Positions 12,762 through 25,567 of a stretch of DNA of 64,000 nt are shown piece by piece. Both the position numbers and the translations under genes were made by a program. The notes under the pieces were generated by a model. That model ran no database searches. It was not told the DNA's origin and was given only the letters and a program-made list of their open reading frames with translations. Source of the stretch: Paraphysoderma sedebokerense (lineage: Eukaryota; Blastocladiomycota; Physodermatomycetes; Physodermatales; Physodermataceae); NCBI GenBank assembly GCA_025602915.1, contig JAHLJZ010000045.1, forward strand, positions 115,104 to 179,103, written 5' to 3'. Position 1 is the stretch's first letter, and each line of letters starts with the position of its first letter.

Positions 12762-13548
12762 TCACAGTGGATTATGTTTTAACCAATTCTTTAACTTCTC
12801 CAGCGCTTTATATCTATGACTTATTCCATTTTTGACATCCTTATCCATCTGAGCGTAAGTCAAGTCAAAACCGTCGGGTTCAAATATCGGATCCCAACCA
12901 AAACTGTTGGGTCCCCTAGCAGGCACAATGCGGCCATTCGTTCGACCAGAAAATAAGATCGGTTCTGATCCGGGTCCTATAGACAAGGCGAATGTGCAGA
13001 GAGCGTAGCCAGATTTGTCGCTGTAACCAGACAACAGTGTGTTAAGACCGTCATGGCCTAGTTTCTCGAGAAACCACTTACTGTAATATGATAATAAGGC
13101 ATTCGGAAAGTAACAGAGGTCCGTAAAAAAAGTGAAAATTTTGATCAGTGATAGATCGCATAAGCTTATTCCAGGGATATAAGGCAAGACAAATTATAAT
13201 TACATATAAGGTCCTGGTAATCCTTTGAGAGCGTTGAAGCAAAGACATGTATCTTCCGTTAGCACCGGGCCTTTCACCTGCAATTAAATTCATGATGATA
13301 GATTTAATACATATTCAAAAACGTCAATGATAAATTCCAATGTAGAGTTTTTTATAATCGCAATTATGCACACTCACAATTTCTGCCGCCTTCTTGCATT
13401 TTTCAGACGATATGTAATCTGGCTCCCCTTGTAATTCTGGAAGGTCCAATTTTTGCGATGTAATCTGAAACTCATTCCCAAGAATCGCCTGCACCTCTCG
13501 CAGTTTATTTTGATTACCGGTAACAAAAGTTATAAACTTGGAGCTCAT
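12762..13548 (-). CDS. HAM1: Inosine triphosphate pyrophosphatase (ITPA/HAM1)
   Basis: Exons on the minus strand are 13548-13378, 13277-13204 and 13080-12762, giving 187 residues against about 190-195 in the family. The enzyme hydrolyses ITP, XTP and dITP to monophosphates and keeps deaminated purines out of nucleic acids, in the cytosol. Diagnostic motifs are [12 protein letters not shown] at the start, the EDT metal/substrate motif in the middle exon, [27 protein letters not shown] and the C-terminal SHRYKAL (SHR motif). All splice phases agree. It is divergently transcribed from SPT6, and the two genes share a 567-bp intergenic region. Confidence 0.93.
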
Positions 13549-14115
13549 CGTCAGGGATTTCTAATTGAATATGTGTGAGTGGTTTTCCGTAATTTTATTC
13601 AGGGCTCAATTCTTGGTCTATTTCGGGTCCACGTGATACGGTTATGCTGTTTAAGATACGCTAGCGGCAATACATGTAATTGCGCATTCATATCGCTAGA
13701 AATAAAAGCATATGCCATGGAAAGAATCTAGCAAATTAATTGATTCCCATGAACTGCAATGGCCATTCAAATGTGGGTTATGATCAGAGATATGAACACC
13801 ACTCTAAAATAGAGATATCTTGAGTCGAACAATTATGCGATTATATGTTTATAAAGAAATCTTGCTTCAGTGGGTTAATTGATTGTATTCTAATAAATTG
13901 ATATTCTTTGAATTTTCGCTATTCGTTGATATAAATGTGACGTCTCACGAGTAAACAAAACCCGGCTGTTTAGACTTTGCGCTCTCCTCGGAAATTGTTT
14001 CTCCGTAACCTACACTTCCGACACTTCCACTCTTGCATCCAATCTATTAGTTCAATCAGTCAGACTCATTTCCGATAAAATTTATTACTGATATCTTATC
14101 CCGTCCTTACCTGCC
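13549..14115. promoter_or_regulatory. Shared divergent promoter region (HAM1 / SPT6)
   Basis: The 567 bp separate two divergent start codons, so both promoters must lie here. The DNA is AT-rich in the centre (about 13700-13940). No canonical TATA box stands out near either start, and no ORF or RNA gene was seen. Confidence 0.4.
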
Positions 14116-17100
14116 ATGTCAGACGTCGGATCACCACGCAGACTTGATCAAGGTGACCGTGACGACGCCAAGGACGAGGAATCCGCGAGAGCAGTTCCTG
14201 TCAGTGGACCGAATTCAGATGCAGAAAATTCCGAGGAGGAAGGTAAAGATGTATTTGATAGCGATGATTCCGAAGACTCCGATGAAGAGCCGGAATTGGA
14301 GGAAACGGAAGAAGATAGACGGTTTGTTGTTGATGATGATGCTGTCGAAGAAGATGGCGATTCAGATATCGAGAATGTGAAGCGAAAAAAGAAGAAGCGA
14401 GAGAGAGAGCGAAGCCAAGTTGAAACTGAAGATGTCGGCGAGGAGGACGGGGAGAGAGAAGAAAGTGAAGGGGAGGAATCCGGGGATGACATTCGAAAAC
14501 GTAAACGTAAACGCCGACGAAGTTTTGAAGAAGAGCTGGACGAAGAAGATCTTGCTCTTTTAGAAGAGAATACAGGGGTGCGGTTGTCTAGAAATGAAAA
14601 TGACAGTCCATCCGGCGAACGATCGTTCAAGCGTTTAAAGCAGCGAAGCCAAAACAAAGACGACCGAAGTAGGAAAGAACGGGATATTACAGCCATTTTT
14701 GACGATGTTCCAGACGACCAAATGGATAGAGACGATTTGGACGACTTTATTGAAGACGACCTAGAAGATGAAGAAATGGAAGATCAAGCAAGCAGAAGAG
14801 ATCGCTATGTTGACAGAAGCGAAAGAAGGGGATTGCGAGGGACCTTGGATTTCGGCGGTGCTGACATGAGTGAAGAGTATTTATGTTTATTAATCTTCAT
14901 GCCCGCATTGTGAATGCTAACTCTAAAATTACTGCCCAGTCAATATCAAGATCTACTAGATATTTTTGGTGATGGCACAGATTACGATTGGGCTTACAAT
15001 GCGCAGACAGCACAGGTTATAACTTAATTTATTGTGGCTATCAACAGCATGATGTTTACATGTCTTCATTTTAATACAGGTGGATGAAGTTGAATTCGGA
15101 CGCGAGGATGAAGATTTCGAATTTGATGCTGCCAGAAAGAAAGTCTCGAAGATTTCCCTTGAAGATGTGCGTTTTTTTTTGTCAATGTCTTGTTGTCAGG
15201 CATTGCTAATGTCATGGAATCGCGATAGGTTTTTGAACCCGGTGAAGTCAGAGAAAAGTTCATGACGGAGAGAGATGAAGCTATTCGAATCACGGATGTT
15301 CCGGAACGAATGCAGGTATGATTGCTACTTTTCTGTCCCCTCTCCTAATTAAGTTACCAGTGTCATTTTTGATTTTGTATATCTTCCTATTTGAATATGT
15401 AATTAACATTCATATTACGAATTCACAGCTGGCAGGGATAACGGCGGTAGATGACATGGAAGAAATATTAAGAGAATCGATATGGGTCGCCACCTACATG
15501 ACCAACCATCGTGGTTTGGGTGAAGTAATGCATGAATCACACCCACTTGTTCAGCAAGTTCAAATTGTTATTAGATATCTCCGTCAAGATCTCTTGGAAG
15601 TTCCGTTCATAATTTCTAATCGAAAAGATTACTGGCAAAGTCATTTTGCTGAGAGCGACATTTGGTTCATTCATGATGCAGATGAAAAGTACCGATCCTT
15701 TACAACAAAACGAGAAGTATTACTCTCTCGATTTGACAAGCTCGATATTTCAGATGATTACTTCCAACAGTTAGCGTCCCAAGCAGAATCCGTTGAAGAA
15801 GTGGCGGACCTAACCGATTACTTAAACTTCTCTCATGCCACGAAAATCAAAGAGTTATTGTCACTTTCTGGTGATTTAAAAAGGAACATTAAAATTGAAA
15901 CTTGGGATACCATGCGTCGTGGTAATATTCCGCAACTTATATCAGATATTGGACTCTCCGGTAGAACCTTGTTCGAAGATTATAAATCAGAAAATAAGCG
16001 TTTTGCTGATGAAATGAAACAGCAAGACTTAATGGAGACCGCTCGAGCCTATCTATTCAGCGAGTACATGAGTCCCGAATCGTTGTTGAATCAGGTTCAG
16101 GATTATTTAGCTCACGACATCAGCAACGATCCTCAAATTCGACGAATGCTGAGAAAGTTATATGAGACCGAGGCTCTAATATCGGTAGTGCCGACGGAAA
16201 AAGGAAAGTCGTTCATCGATATCACCCATCCCTACTACCCATTCAAATACATATCCATGAAACCGATATACCGGTTTAATGACGGACAGATATTGCAAAT
16301 TTTGAAAGCAGTTGATGAAGGTCTAGTCACTCTCAAAGTGGGAATATACGACGTTGGTAGCAATCTAATCAGGACATTGTCTGAATTGATATACTCTGAA
16401 ATTGAACGTGACGACGTAGTTAAAATGGGATGGAACAATTTTCGCGTAAACGCTGTGAAAAAGGCTATTGGCATATTGAATACCATGATGGAGAAGTTTA
16501 TTATAGAGAAGCTGCGGTCTGAAGCTGAAATTAGGATTGCTCAGGCTGCTGGTTCTAAATTGATGGCTTACATTAATGTAGCACCTTATCGGACATCGAC
16601 TTCCTCCAACGGCGATTCGGACGCAGATTTGGCTCGAGTGATGAGTATTTCAGTTCATGGTGAAGGTCGAAGCGCCACGGTGGCTGCAGTCATGTTGGAT
16701 GCAAATGGAAACATTATAGATCATACAATTGATAATACCGAGTACGATCACGTTTCAAAATTCTTATCTACTTATAACCCCGATGTTATCGTTTTCGCTG
16801 CATATCACAATGTCTTTCTCAAGCGTTCATACGAAAATCTTTTAAAAGTCTCGGGCGACGTACCAATTCTGTGGTTGCATGATGAAGTTGCTCGCATTTA
16901 TCAGTTTTCGTCGCGCGCAGAAAAAGAACTACCTGACTTTCATTCTTTGATTCGGTACTCAGTTTCACTGGGACGACGTCTTCAGAACCCGCTATTTGAA
17001 TTCGCCACCCTATTCAACCCTCAAAAAGAAGTTCTCATGCTAAATCTTCATCCACTTCAAAGTTTAGTATCGAATGAACTCTTGTTGAGATATTTAGAAA

Positions 17101-18770
17101 GATCAATGATCAATATGGTCACTATAACGGGAGTTGACATAAACGATGCTGCCCGCCATCAACATCATTCTTATGTTCTACAATTCGTTTCGGGTCTTGG
17201 GCCGCGAAAGGTGTACGGTACTCTCAAAAAAGTCAACAAATATGGAACCCTTGAATCGCGTTCAGCTCTGATTACGAACAACATCATAGCTAAAACTGTC
17301 TTTATCAACTGTGCATCTTTCATACGCATTCGTAAACGAGATTCCGAATATGGAAAAGGAGAAGACTATTATTATGATGTGCTGGATGATACCAGAATTC
17401 ACCCGGAAGATTACGATTTTGCACGAAAATTGGCGCAAGATGCATTAGATGTTGAAGAGGAAGATGATGAAGAAGAAGTTCCCAATCCTAGTAGGTATGT
17501 GGAGGAATTGATGGAAAAAGAAATAACCGACAGATTAGACGATTTATTATTGGATGATTACGCGCAGCATACCGAATCATCTACCGGACAAAAGAAACGA
17601 ATCACTTTGGAGATTATCAAAAATGAAATCAAAAATCCTTACGGCGAAAAGAGAGATTCGTGGAGAGGTTATACTCAGGAGTATATCTTTGAATTGTTGA
17701 CTGGAGAAACGGATGAAACTTTGAGAATGGATCAAATTATTGCTGGTGTGGTAACACAAGTTCGAGACAAATTTGTAAGGGTTCGCTTAGAAAGTGGGTT
17801 AGAAGGATTGGTACAGTTCCGAGAACTGTACGATCAGGATCCAATGATGCAGATGACTCAACCGATAACCCATCCATCGCAAATCGTAAGAGAAAGCCAG
17901 CCGATTAAATGTCGCATTCTAAATATCGATAAATCTAGATTCACGGTAGACTTGACTTGTCGAAAATCTCAGATCGAATCGATCCCGCCAGATTCTTTAC
18001 GGCGACCTCATGTTGATGAATATTTTGACACAAATGCTGAACAAACCGATCAGCGTGCGACTGCCGCCCCTTCGGCTTCCGCCGGTCTCAATGGTTCGTC
18101 AACTACAGCAAACCCCCGCCTTAATATTATATCACAGATCAACAAACTCGATACTCGAATTCAAAACAATCCTCTGTTCAGGCCATTCAATACACGTCAG
18201 TGCTTAAAGTACTTGTCTAATAGACCTGACGGAGATGTAGTTATCCGGCCCAGCAGTTTGGGAGAAAACCATATTACAGTTACTTGGCGGATCACCCCAG
18301 AAATATTTCAACACCTCGATGTCATCGTCTCGCCATTAACAACGCCGGGCTTACCATACCTTAATTCGTCCTCCAATTCGACAACTCAACTTCAGTTCAC
18401 ACTGAATAATCGATCCTATATGGATCTCGACGAATTAATTCACACCTACGTCACCCCGACCCATGCCAGGTTCAATCAAGCTAAAACTCATCGTAAATCG
18501 AAATTCAATCAATCAAAATCTACTGTTTCTGCACAATTAATTCAAATGTTGAAATCAAATCCAAATCAAATAGCCTACAGTCTTATTCCTAGTAAAGAGT
18601 ATCCGGGATACTTAGAAATACTATTTGTCAACAAAAAGGATCGTCCTGTGAAGGAGGTATTTGTGAAGGTAGGTCCCGAAGGGTATAGGTTTATGGACGT
18701 GATGTATGGCACTTTAGATGAATGTTTGAATGCATTCAAAAGATGGATGTTGAGTAAGATTGGTAGATAA
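14116..18770 (+). CDS. SPT6: Transcription elongation factor / histone chaperone Spt6
   Basis: Exons 14116-14876, 14940-15015, 15080-15166, 15229-15315 and 15429-18770 give 1,450 residues, normal for Spt6. It travels with RNA polymerase II, reassembles nucleosomes and binds the phosphorylated Rpb1 linker. Residues 1-240 are strongly acidic with basic KKKKRERER patches. The Tex-like core follows, including a YqgF-type RNase H-like region near residue 740 and helix-hairpin-helix sequence (SGLGPRKVYGTL) near 920. An S1 domain (VTQVRDKFVRVRLESGLEGLV) lies near 1,105. Tandem SH2 domains occupy the C-terminus from about 1,250 (RPFNTRQCLKYL, VIRPSS). The four introns all lie in the first third of the gene. 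Nothing is disrupted. Confidence 0.95.
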
Positions 18771-19190
18771 TTTGAAAGTCAGTGAATGTAATCCTCAACT
18801 TTGGTTGTGCTGAGATGAATATGAAAGGAACCGTAACAGTGTTGCGAGAATATGAGCATAAAGAAAAATATATGTACTTCGTTCAACCCTCTTTGTCATC
18901 AGATTGTCTTTCTAGTTCGACAACATTATGCAATGAACCAGCATATAATTTTGATCTCTTGATTGTATCTAATTGAAAATTGATTAATCTACTTCGGCGA
19001 CATAATTTTTATTATATCAATGCACTATGTATCCAAACAAAACTTGAATGATCTCGCATTCTAATACAATTTATGGAATGTCTATAAAAAATCAGAAATA
19101 GGGTATAATGTACTTCTGTTGCTCTCCGACAAAATAATGTACAGATGTATCAAAATTAATAGGACCAATACTCATAAACTACAAGTATTC
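18771..19190. other. Intergenic, convergent 3' ends
   Basis: AT-rich spacer between SPT6 and the FYVE gene. No credible gene, RNA or repeat was seen. Confidence 0.6.
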
Positions 19191-20378
19191 TTAAAAAGTA
19201 CTCCAATTCCAATCTGTAGGCACGCTTCCGATTACAATGGATGGCTTATCTTTGCCTTTCTCTGTTTCTTCCGCACCTTCCGGTTTTTCGCCCTCGGACG
19301 ATGTTTGCATTCGAGTAGCATTCTGTATTGTTAGATACCTTAACAACTTTTTGTCTGTTTGATGTGTAGTATTCAATACGTTGGATGAAGGGTTGTGGAT
19401 GGAAGAAGCAGATGGTTCAAACGATGGGTGTGTCGACGTTGGATTCGTTTTAGGATTCGAATGGTATTCGAGTTCTGAGCGCGTTCGATTTCTAGTACGA
19501 TGACTTATCTCCGCAATTTCCTTTTTCACTCGTTCTACTTCCTCTTTGATATCCTCTCCTCGAGAATGTAAACAGGCTTCGCACACTCTAACTAGAACTC
19601 CGTGGTCGTGGAAGGATGCATATTGGTTTAGGCGCACATAATGAGGGGAACAGGCAGAGCAGAAGATGTCACCACACCTTATATCGTACGACAATTCGTC
19701 AAAAAAAACAGGTTAGATATGTCACTACAACGAGGTTTAAAGTGTAAAATGCACACACTTTCGGCAATGATGTCTACGAACGAAAAAAGTGAAAGGGCGA
19801 GCACAGGAAGAACAATTGGTGGCTTCAGAATCGGGCTATCCAAATAAAATTATTTTGTTAGAAATTCATAAAGTACCTTGCTGTTAGATGTTATCTTCGG
19901 CAAACTTGAATAACGACAAGCTCACCTTCCAATGTAACCTGGTTGGTGGTCCGGTTGCATCTTTCAATTTTCTTTCACTCAAGCTTCTGATCATTCTTCC
20001 ACCGAGGCCTAACTCATCTTCGCCTCGTCCTTCGTCTTCAGGTATGACACCTGTACCTTCCCACATACTCTGAAGTCTATCCTTCATTATCGCACTCCAT
20101 GATCGCTTCATTCCATTTGCTCCGGTACTTGTATCCTCCAACTCCAGGGAACCAGCTCTTCCGTCGGTCGATGCCCCGATCAGTTCATCGGTAGAGAGAT
20201 TTCGAAGTAGGTACGGATAGGTAGAGAGAGGGGGTGGGTTAAGCAAATCTGTGGTGGAGCTAGACGGCGGTTGCGACGGGGATGTATTGGCACTGATTGA
20301 TGCTGGCAGGTTTGGATTCGAACCCATCGTTGGGTGTTTTGAGCGCTTCGGCCGAGTCGCCTCGTATATATCTTGCAT
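19191..20378 (-). CDS. FYVE zinc-finger protein (PI3P-binding)
   Basis: Minus-strand exons 20378-19926, 19835-19759 and 19677-19191 give 338 residues. The FYVE finger starts at about residue 151 with [10 protein letters not shown] and continues with [22 protein letters not shown] and VRVCEAC. All eight zinc cysteines and the basic RRHHCR phosphoinositide-binding motif are present, so binding to PI3P on endosomes is expected. The N-terminal 150 residues are Ser/Pro-rich and likely disordered. A short charged, coiled-coil-like stretch follows the finger ([16 protein letters not shown]). The finger is split by two introns whose phases fit exactly. No second domain identifies a specific subfamily such as Vac1 or Hse1. 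Confidence 0.85.
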
Positions 20379-21418
20379 AGTTCTTTATGTTTTATATGTC
20401 TACTTATATCTGCAATATGATACTTCGAAATGACTTTCGGGTTATCTCTATCAGTATGAAGAGAGCCATAGCAACTGATCACGTGCAGCTGCAAACAACG
20501 AAATCCTCTATAAAAATCGCGGCGGACGCTTCGTGCTCGTTGTACCATGGCCTCATTTTAGACTAGTCCCGTTATCTCAATTTTGTCGTTGATGATGGGG
20601 ATTCCCGGGGCCCAGAATGACGTTCTTATTTAGAGCCCCTTCGTTTCCATTTTTGTTTGCTTTGCTTTACTTTACTGTAAATCATAGTAAGCGAAAATTA
20701 TAGACGACGGGGTGTCAGACGAGAACTAAATGCTTTGAATACAATGAGATAATATCTTGCTTTTTTTTATATGCTGCAGCCGCCAAAAGAAAGTTCCTTT
20801 GAAAATTCAAATGAAATTTTCTCCCACCTAAACTCCATGTGCAAAAGATGTGTCCAAATCGATGTTTGAAATAAAATGTTCAAAACAAAGATGCATAGAC
20901 TATCGATGTCTACCTCTTGAGGTATAACAATAACATCGGAATCATTTGGAATGTAACGTTGCGTCGATGTATTAATTGGCGGTGGCTGGTTGGAGTAGTC
21001 TGCTGCGATGAGGTGCGTGGAATGAAAGAACGACATAATACATGATGCTGCACTCCTCCCAAAGTCATTGCCATTAAGCAGAAACCATACTACCTGCAAT
21101 CGCTCATAGTATATTCTTTTATTCTGCACCTATATCCACAAAAAGAGCAGTAAGTCGTAAATTAAATTTCAACCAAGCAGGACGCTGTTACTATTTTTGG
21201 CGGCAATTATTCTCCCCGTTCCCCGTTCATCGTCCGCCGCATTTTTCGCTCATTCGGTATTTCGGTCTTTTATATCTACAGAAATACAAGATTCTATCCA
21301 AGAAGTCGCTACATATAATCGCATAGACTAGTAATACGCTTTCAGTATTTATTTTCCGCTAAAATCGCTCCTCGCTATCCACCCCCTCCTTCGTTCATCA
21401 GCACATCTCCTCGCTTGC
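20379..21418. other. Intergenic between divergent FYVE and kelch-b561 genes
   Basis: About 1 kb separates two divergently transcribed genes. A 120-codon minus-strand ORF (20767-21129) lies here, but it has no recognisable motif, no splice partners and ordinary intergenic composition, so I do not call it a gene. Confidence 0.45.
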
Positions 21419-23983
21419 ATGACTCCCCTTCAGCGTTGTCAGCTTTTAGCGGCATTCCTTCTTCTCTGCACTCAATTTGCGACACATTTGTTTGTGGAAG
21501 CTGACGTACTATCGACAACGAATGTGCAGACTCCGGTTTTAAGGTGGGAAAGAGTCGACATCCCTCCCAACGCCCCAAAACCGAGTCCAAGGAAAGATTT
21601 CGTATTTGTCTTCGATGAACAGAAACAGAGTGGTGTTTTGTTCGGAGGACGGTAGTTATTGTTTTTACTTTCTTTCTGTTCTTGAGATCTCAAATGTATA
21701 GTTCGGGATAGATTAGAAATCCGCTGTCGGGGGCTTTGTAATTGAGTCGCAATGTGCAGTCTTATCATATTGACTTCATGTTCAGCAATTTGTTCTAACT
21801 GATAAAAATCTTCATCTCTTTACAGAACATCGGACGGTAATGTACTTGATGATACATGGATTCTGGATATTCAGGGCCGCCGATGGACTCAAATCGACAA
21901 ACCCATTCGACCGCCAGCCCGGTTTGGAGCAGTTGCTGCAGCTGACCAGCCTGATACATCCAACCGGCGTTCAATTGTAATATTCGGAGGTAAAGGTCCC
22001 AATGGAGAAATATACAACGATGTTTGGGGATTCGATACCACGGACTCTTTATGGTATCCGACCAAACCCAAAGGGCAATCTCCTCCACCAATGTATGGCG
22101 CAATCGGTGGTATCGCACCTCGTGCTCCAGGTCAAGAAGAAAAATTGCGACTGCTGGCGACGTACGGCAGTGATGATAAAAACTTATTTACGGATACATG
22201 GGTTCTAACGCTGACAGGGCAGGCTATCAACTATACAACTGTCGATGCTGAGTGGACAAAGATATCGACTTCAGAGGCTAGACCGACAGCTCGTACATCA
22301 TTTGGAGGCACTGTTCTGCCAGGCGACAGAGTACTCTTATACGGTGGTTGTGTCAAAGGAGGTTGGGGAAACTGTCCGAATAATGAAGCTTGGGTCCTTA
22401 GCCCGAATGGCGTCTCTTTAACAACCGAAGGTGGTTGGAAGAGATTAGATTCATGTCCTAGACCTAGATTAAATGCCGCTATTACTCACAGACCAGACTA
22501 CAATACTGGTAAACCCCGGGCACAAGCCTTTATGTTTGGAGGCTTCTACAGCCGTGGTTCGGGGAATCCTGGAGAGGTCTCTTTTATTGACGCAGACCTG
22601 GTATGTACTTGATGATCCTGCCATTTTCAAACCGGATTTCGATTGCCTTCCCTAACAATGTGTAAACTTTATTATAAATAGGGAGCATGGACCAATATAC
22701 TTCCTATTTCCAACGATAACCAATATCCAGAACAACGATCAGGGGCTGGATTTATCTCCAAAACCCGTGACAACCTAGCTATTCTCTTCGGTGGTGAATC
22801 TGCATCTGGGCCTCTGAACGATCTTTGGTTTCTTTATGTATATGCCGATAAATCCTCCTCCCCTAATAACGTTGACAACAAAGAGATCATCGCATGCTAT
22901 GTTCCGTCGGATTTACGAGTTACCCACGGAGCACTGATGGTGACTGGACTCGGAGTATTACTTCCGTTATCTATTTTTATTGCTCGCTATGCCAAACCCA
23001 AGAAGTCTCGTAAAAATTCATCTAATCCGTCGAATCAGCCACCAGTCTCTAATTTTAGATCAAAACTATGGCTCTATCTCCACTCGCTCACGAGCGTACT
23101 TTCTGTGGTCTTCACCATCGCCGGAATAATAATAGCCTACCAAATGCAGGACCTGACACATTTGAACACACCTCACTCATACATTGGTGTCTTCATCTCG
23201 TTATTATTTGCCGTTATCATTGTCACTTCCTTCTTCATGCCTCGATCTTCAATATCATCAGAACAAGCGCCATCAAATACGCAAGACCCATCGGCAACTA
23301 TCAAGTCGACACTTCGTCAATTCAAAGACGCAACTCGCCGTGCTAAAAATCGAGTGATTTCCGGTTCCGGAAAAAATGGTGTTAAAAAATCAAGTAAAAT
23401 AACGTTCGTGACAATTTGGAAATCAACCCACATCATAATGGGTCTGGTGCTTTTCTATGCTACTATTCTGAACATTATCTTGGGATTGGTCCTGCTAAAC
23501 CCTGCTTTCACGTATTACTTGATATATATTATTTTCCTTCTAACTTTATTCGTTATTTACGTTGTTTTAACTGTTCTGGGGAGACCAAGCAAGAAGAATT
23601 GGTCTGTGAAAATGTTCAATAGACTGTTTCGTGGTAAACAAAGTAGAAGGCGACGAAGAAGCTCTGCCGTCGGATTACACGCGCGGGCAGGCAGCTCTGG
23701 GGAAGGTGCGAATGGCGTTGGTGGAAGTGCAAGTGGAGTTTTGAACGGGGACGTTATTATGGAGGAAGACGAAACCGAGGATAGTGATGATAGTGAATAT
23801 GATGATGGGGATGAAGTTAACGTTGGTGAAGGAGAAGCAGAGGAAGAATTAAGTAAGAGGGAGGTGGTGATTATGACAATTCCCAAGTATGTCACTTCGG
23901 CACTTCTTCTATATCTCTATGGAGTTCTGACTGATTTGCCACATTCATTAATTAGGCGAAGGTTAACGGTCGTGAATGCATAA
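21419..23983 (+). CDS. Kelch-repeat / cytochrome b561 fusion membrane protein
   Basis: Exons 21419-21651, 21826-22600 and 22682-23983 give 769 residues. A signal peptide (LLAAFLLLCTQFATHLF) precedes kelch-type repeats (FGGR, DDTWILD, VFGGKG, NDVWGFD, LYGG, LFGGES, NDLWFLY), predicted to form an extracytoplasmic beta-propeller. From about residue 500 a membrane domain resembles cytochrome b561: HGALMVTGLGVLLPLSIFIA, a LHSLTSVLSVVFTIAG helix, a PHSYIGVF helix and a STHIIMGLVLFYA helix. The His in each fits the bis-heme ligand pattern of transmembrane electron carriers and ferric reductases. The tail is acidic. Redox activity is inferred from these histidines. The kelch-b561 combination is unusual but the frame is continuous across the junction inside one exon. 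Confidence 0.85.
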
Positions 23984-24861
23984 TCCTGTCCCCCTTCTAC
24001 ACCGCCATATTACGTATCCTCTTATTCAATCAATTTTACGCCTATCAATCTATCACTGTCACTTAATGCGCAAATAATTATTTAGAATCATTCTTTTATC
24101 CCTCAATATATTCCCTGTCACTTGGTTTCCATCTATATTGCTTGCAAATGCTCATCATTGCTCTTCTTGAACCGAAAAATCTACTTATCAATCTTCACGC
24201 TTCGGGATTGAACCCCGCCAATCCGACGTGATAAGAACATTATTTTCTGTGTATCGTATTGACTCTTGATATCATGGTGTTTAAAGTCTGGTCGCTTATA
24301 GTTCAGGATGTTACTTTTCAACGTGAAGGTCATAGGAGGAATTCCTTTTGCTAAAACTATGGAAATACTTTTGTACGATTAGTTTATTGTTGTGCTTAAA
24401 TTCAATCGCTGAATAACAAAATACGAGGAACGACCTGACGCTGAGATTAGAAATCAATCTTGTCATTACAAAACTATATTATGACACGACGTCTCTGAGA
24501 CTGCACTTCGGTAACATTCTATAAAGTTGTCGCACACAAGGATTAACTTTTGTTTGTACAAATTCGAGCCATGTTTATTGTGTCGGTGATTTTCAATGGC
24601 TTATATGTCAGACAGCCCTTATAACGATATGGTGTCATTATTCGTAAATTGCAACTCCGCGTCCTGTTCTACCGAATTCATTTTACATCGAGCAATTTCA
24701 TTGAATTCTCCCATATCAGGTCTAATTGACTCCCTATAAACATAATAGACAATTATACGGACATCAACAGAAGCATTCTAATCTGTTTTGACACTCGAGT
24801 ACTTCAACTGCCAGATAGAATCGTTGTCGTCAATTCCAGATTTTACCGCTACATTAATATA
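23984..24861. other. Intergenic
   Basis: No credible protein gene. A tRNA B-box-like string occurs on the minus strand near 24,200 but has no matching acceptor stem. Confidence 0.55.
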
Positions 24862-24947
24862 TCTCGAGTAGTATAGTGGTGAGTATCCCCGCCTGTCATA
24901 ACCATATATGATCGCGGGAGACCGGGGTTCAATTCCCCGCTCGAGAG
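24862..24947 (+). tRNA. tRNA-Asp: tRNA-Asp (GTC) with 14-nt intron
   Basis: The acceptor stem TCTCGAG / CTCGAGA pairs over 7 bp with a G discriminator at 24947. A D-arm/A-box (TAGTATAGTGGTGAGT) follows. The anticodon stem CCCGC/GCGGG encloses loop CTGTCAC with anticodon GTC at 24895-24897, and the T-arm contains GGGGTTCAATTCCCC (B-box). A 14-nt intron (24899-24912) interrupts the loop after position 37, the canonical nuclear tRNA intron site. The mature tRNA is 72 nt. A T5 run at 24981-24985 could act as the Pol III terminator. Confidence 0.93.
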
Positions 24948-25567
24948 TATAGTATATTTAATACTGGAATCGATGTTATCTTTTTAATTAAGTGATCGAT
25001 TTTTGGCGCGGTTAACTGTGGGCCTCACCACACGCATCTTTCGGCATAGTGCGATTGCTACAGTTCGACGTGATAAATGCACTCCATAATTTCACAAAGT
25101 ATACACATGTCACTTCAAATTCTTTTAAGTATGGTGGCGGCAATAATGATCTCGTGGTGCAATTCTTTAATTCAATGCTGCATATTCAACTCTTTTCGTA
25201 CCAATATAAAACAATGTTGGCTGACGTTCAATGATCACGAACTCTGGTCTTGATTGACTCATATATTTGCAATGCTCGGTGTGTAAATCTTTTTTTTTTT
25301 TTTTGTTGATGGCTGCAAAATAAAAGTCCGATTAGAGAATGGCTGGCATGTCACGTTTCGTACAGGAATTAAGAGCGTGAAATTCTCAGAAAGCTTATCG
25401 AGCACCATACATGCGGAGCTGTGTGCAAGTATTTTAAGCTTGATCATCAAGAGAATGCAACTGAAAATTGATATAATTGTAAGGTCAAACTTCGGCATTA
25501 TATGAATTTTGACAATATTCATTATATATATATATAATATGACTCGTATGAAATATAATTATCATTC
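24948..25567. other. Intergenic with simple repeats
   Basis: Contains a poly-T tract near 25,290-25,305 and an AT dinucleotide run near 25,520-25,540. No gene seen. Confidence 0.5.

Noticed and set aside
20767-21129. 120-codon minus-strand ORF
   Set aside because: No motif, no splice partners and no family resemblance; composition like surrounding intergenic DNA.
24190-24230. tRNA B-box-like string (GGGGTTCAATCCCG) on the minus strand
   Set aside because: The following bases do not find a complementary 7-bp acceptor strand 60-90 nt upstream, and no anticodon arm forms.
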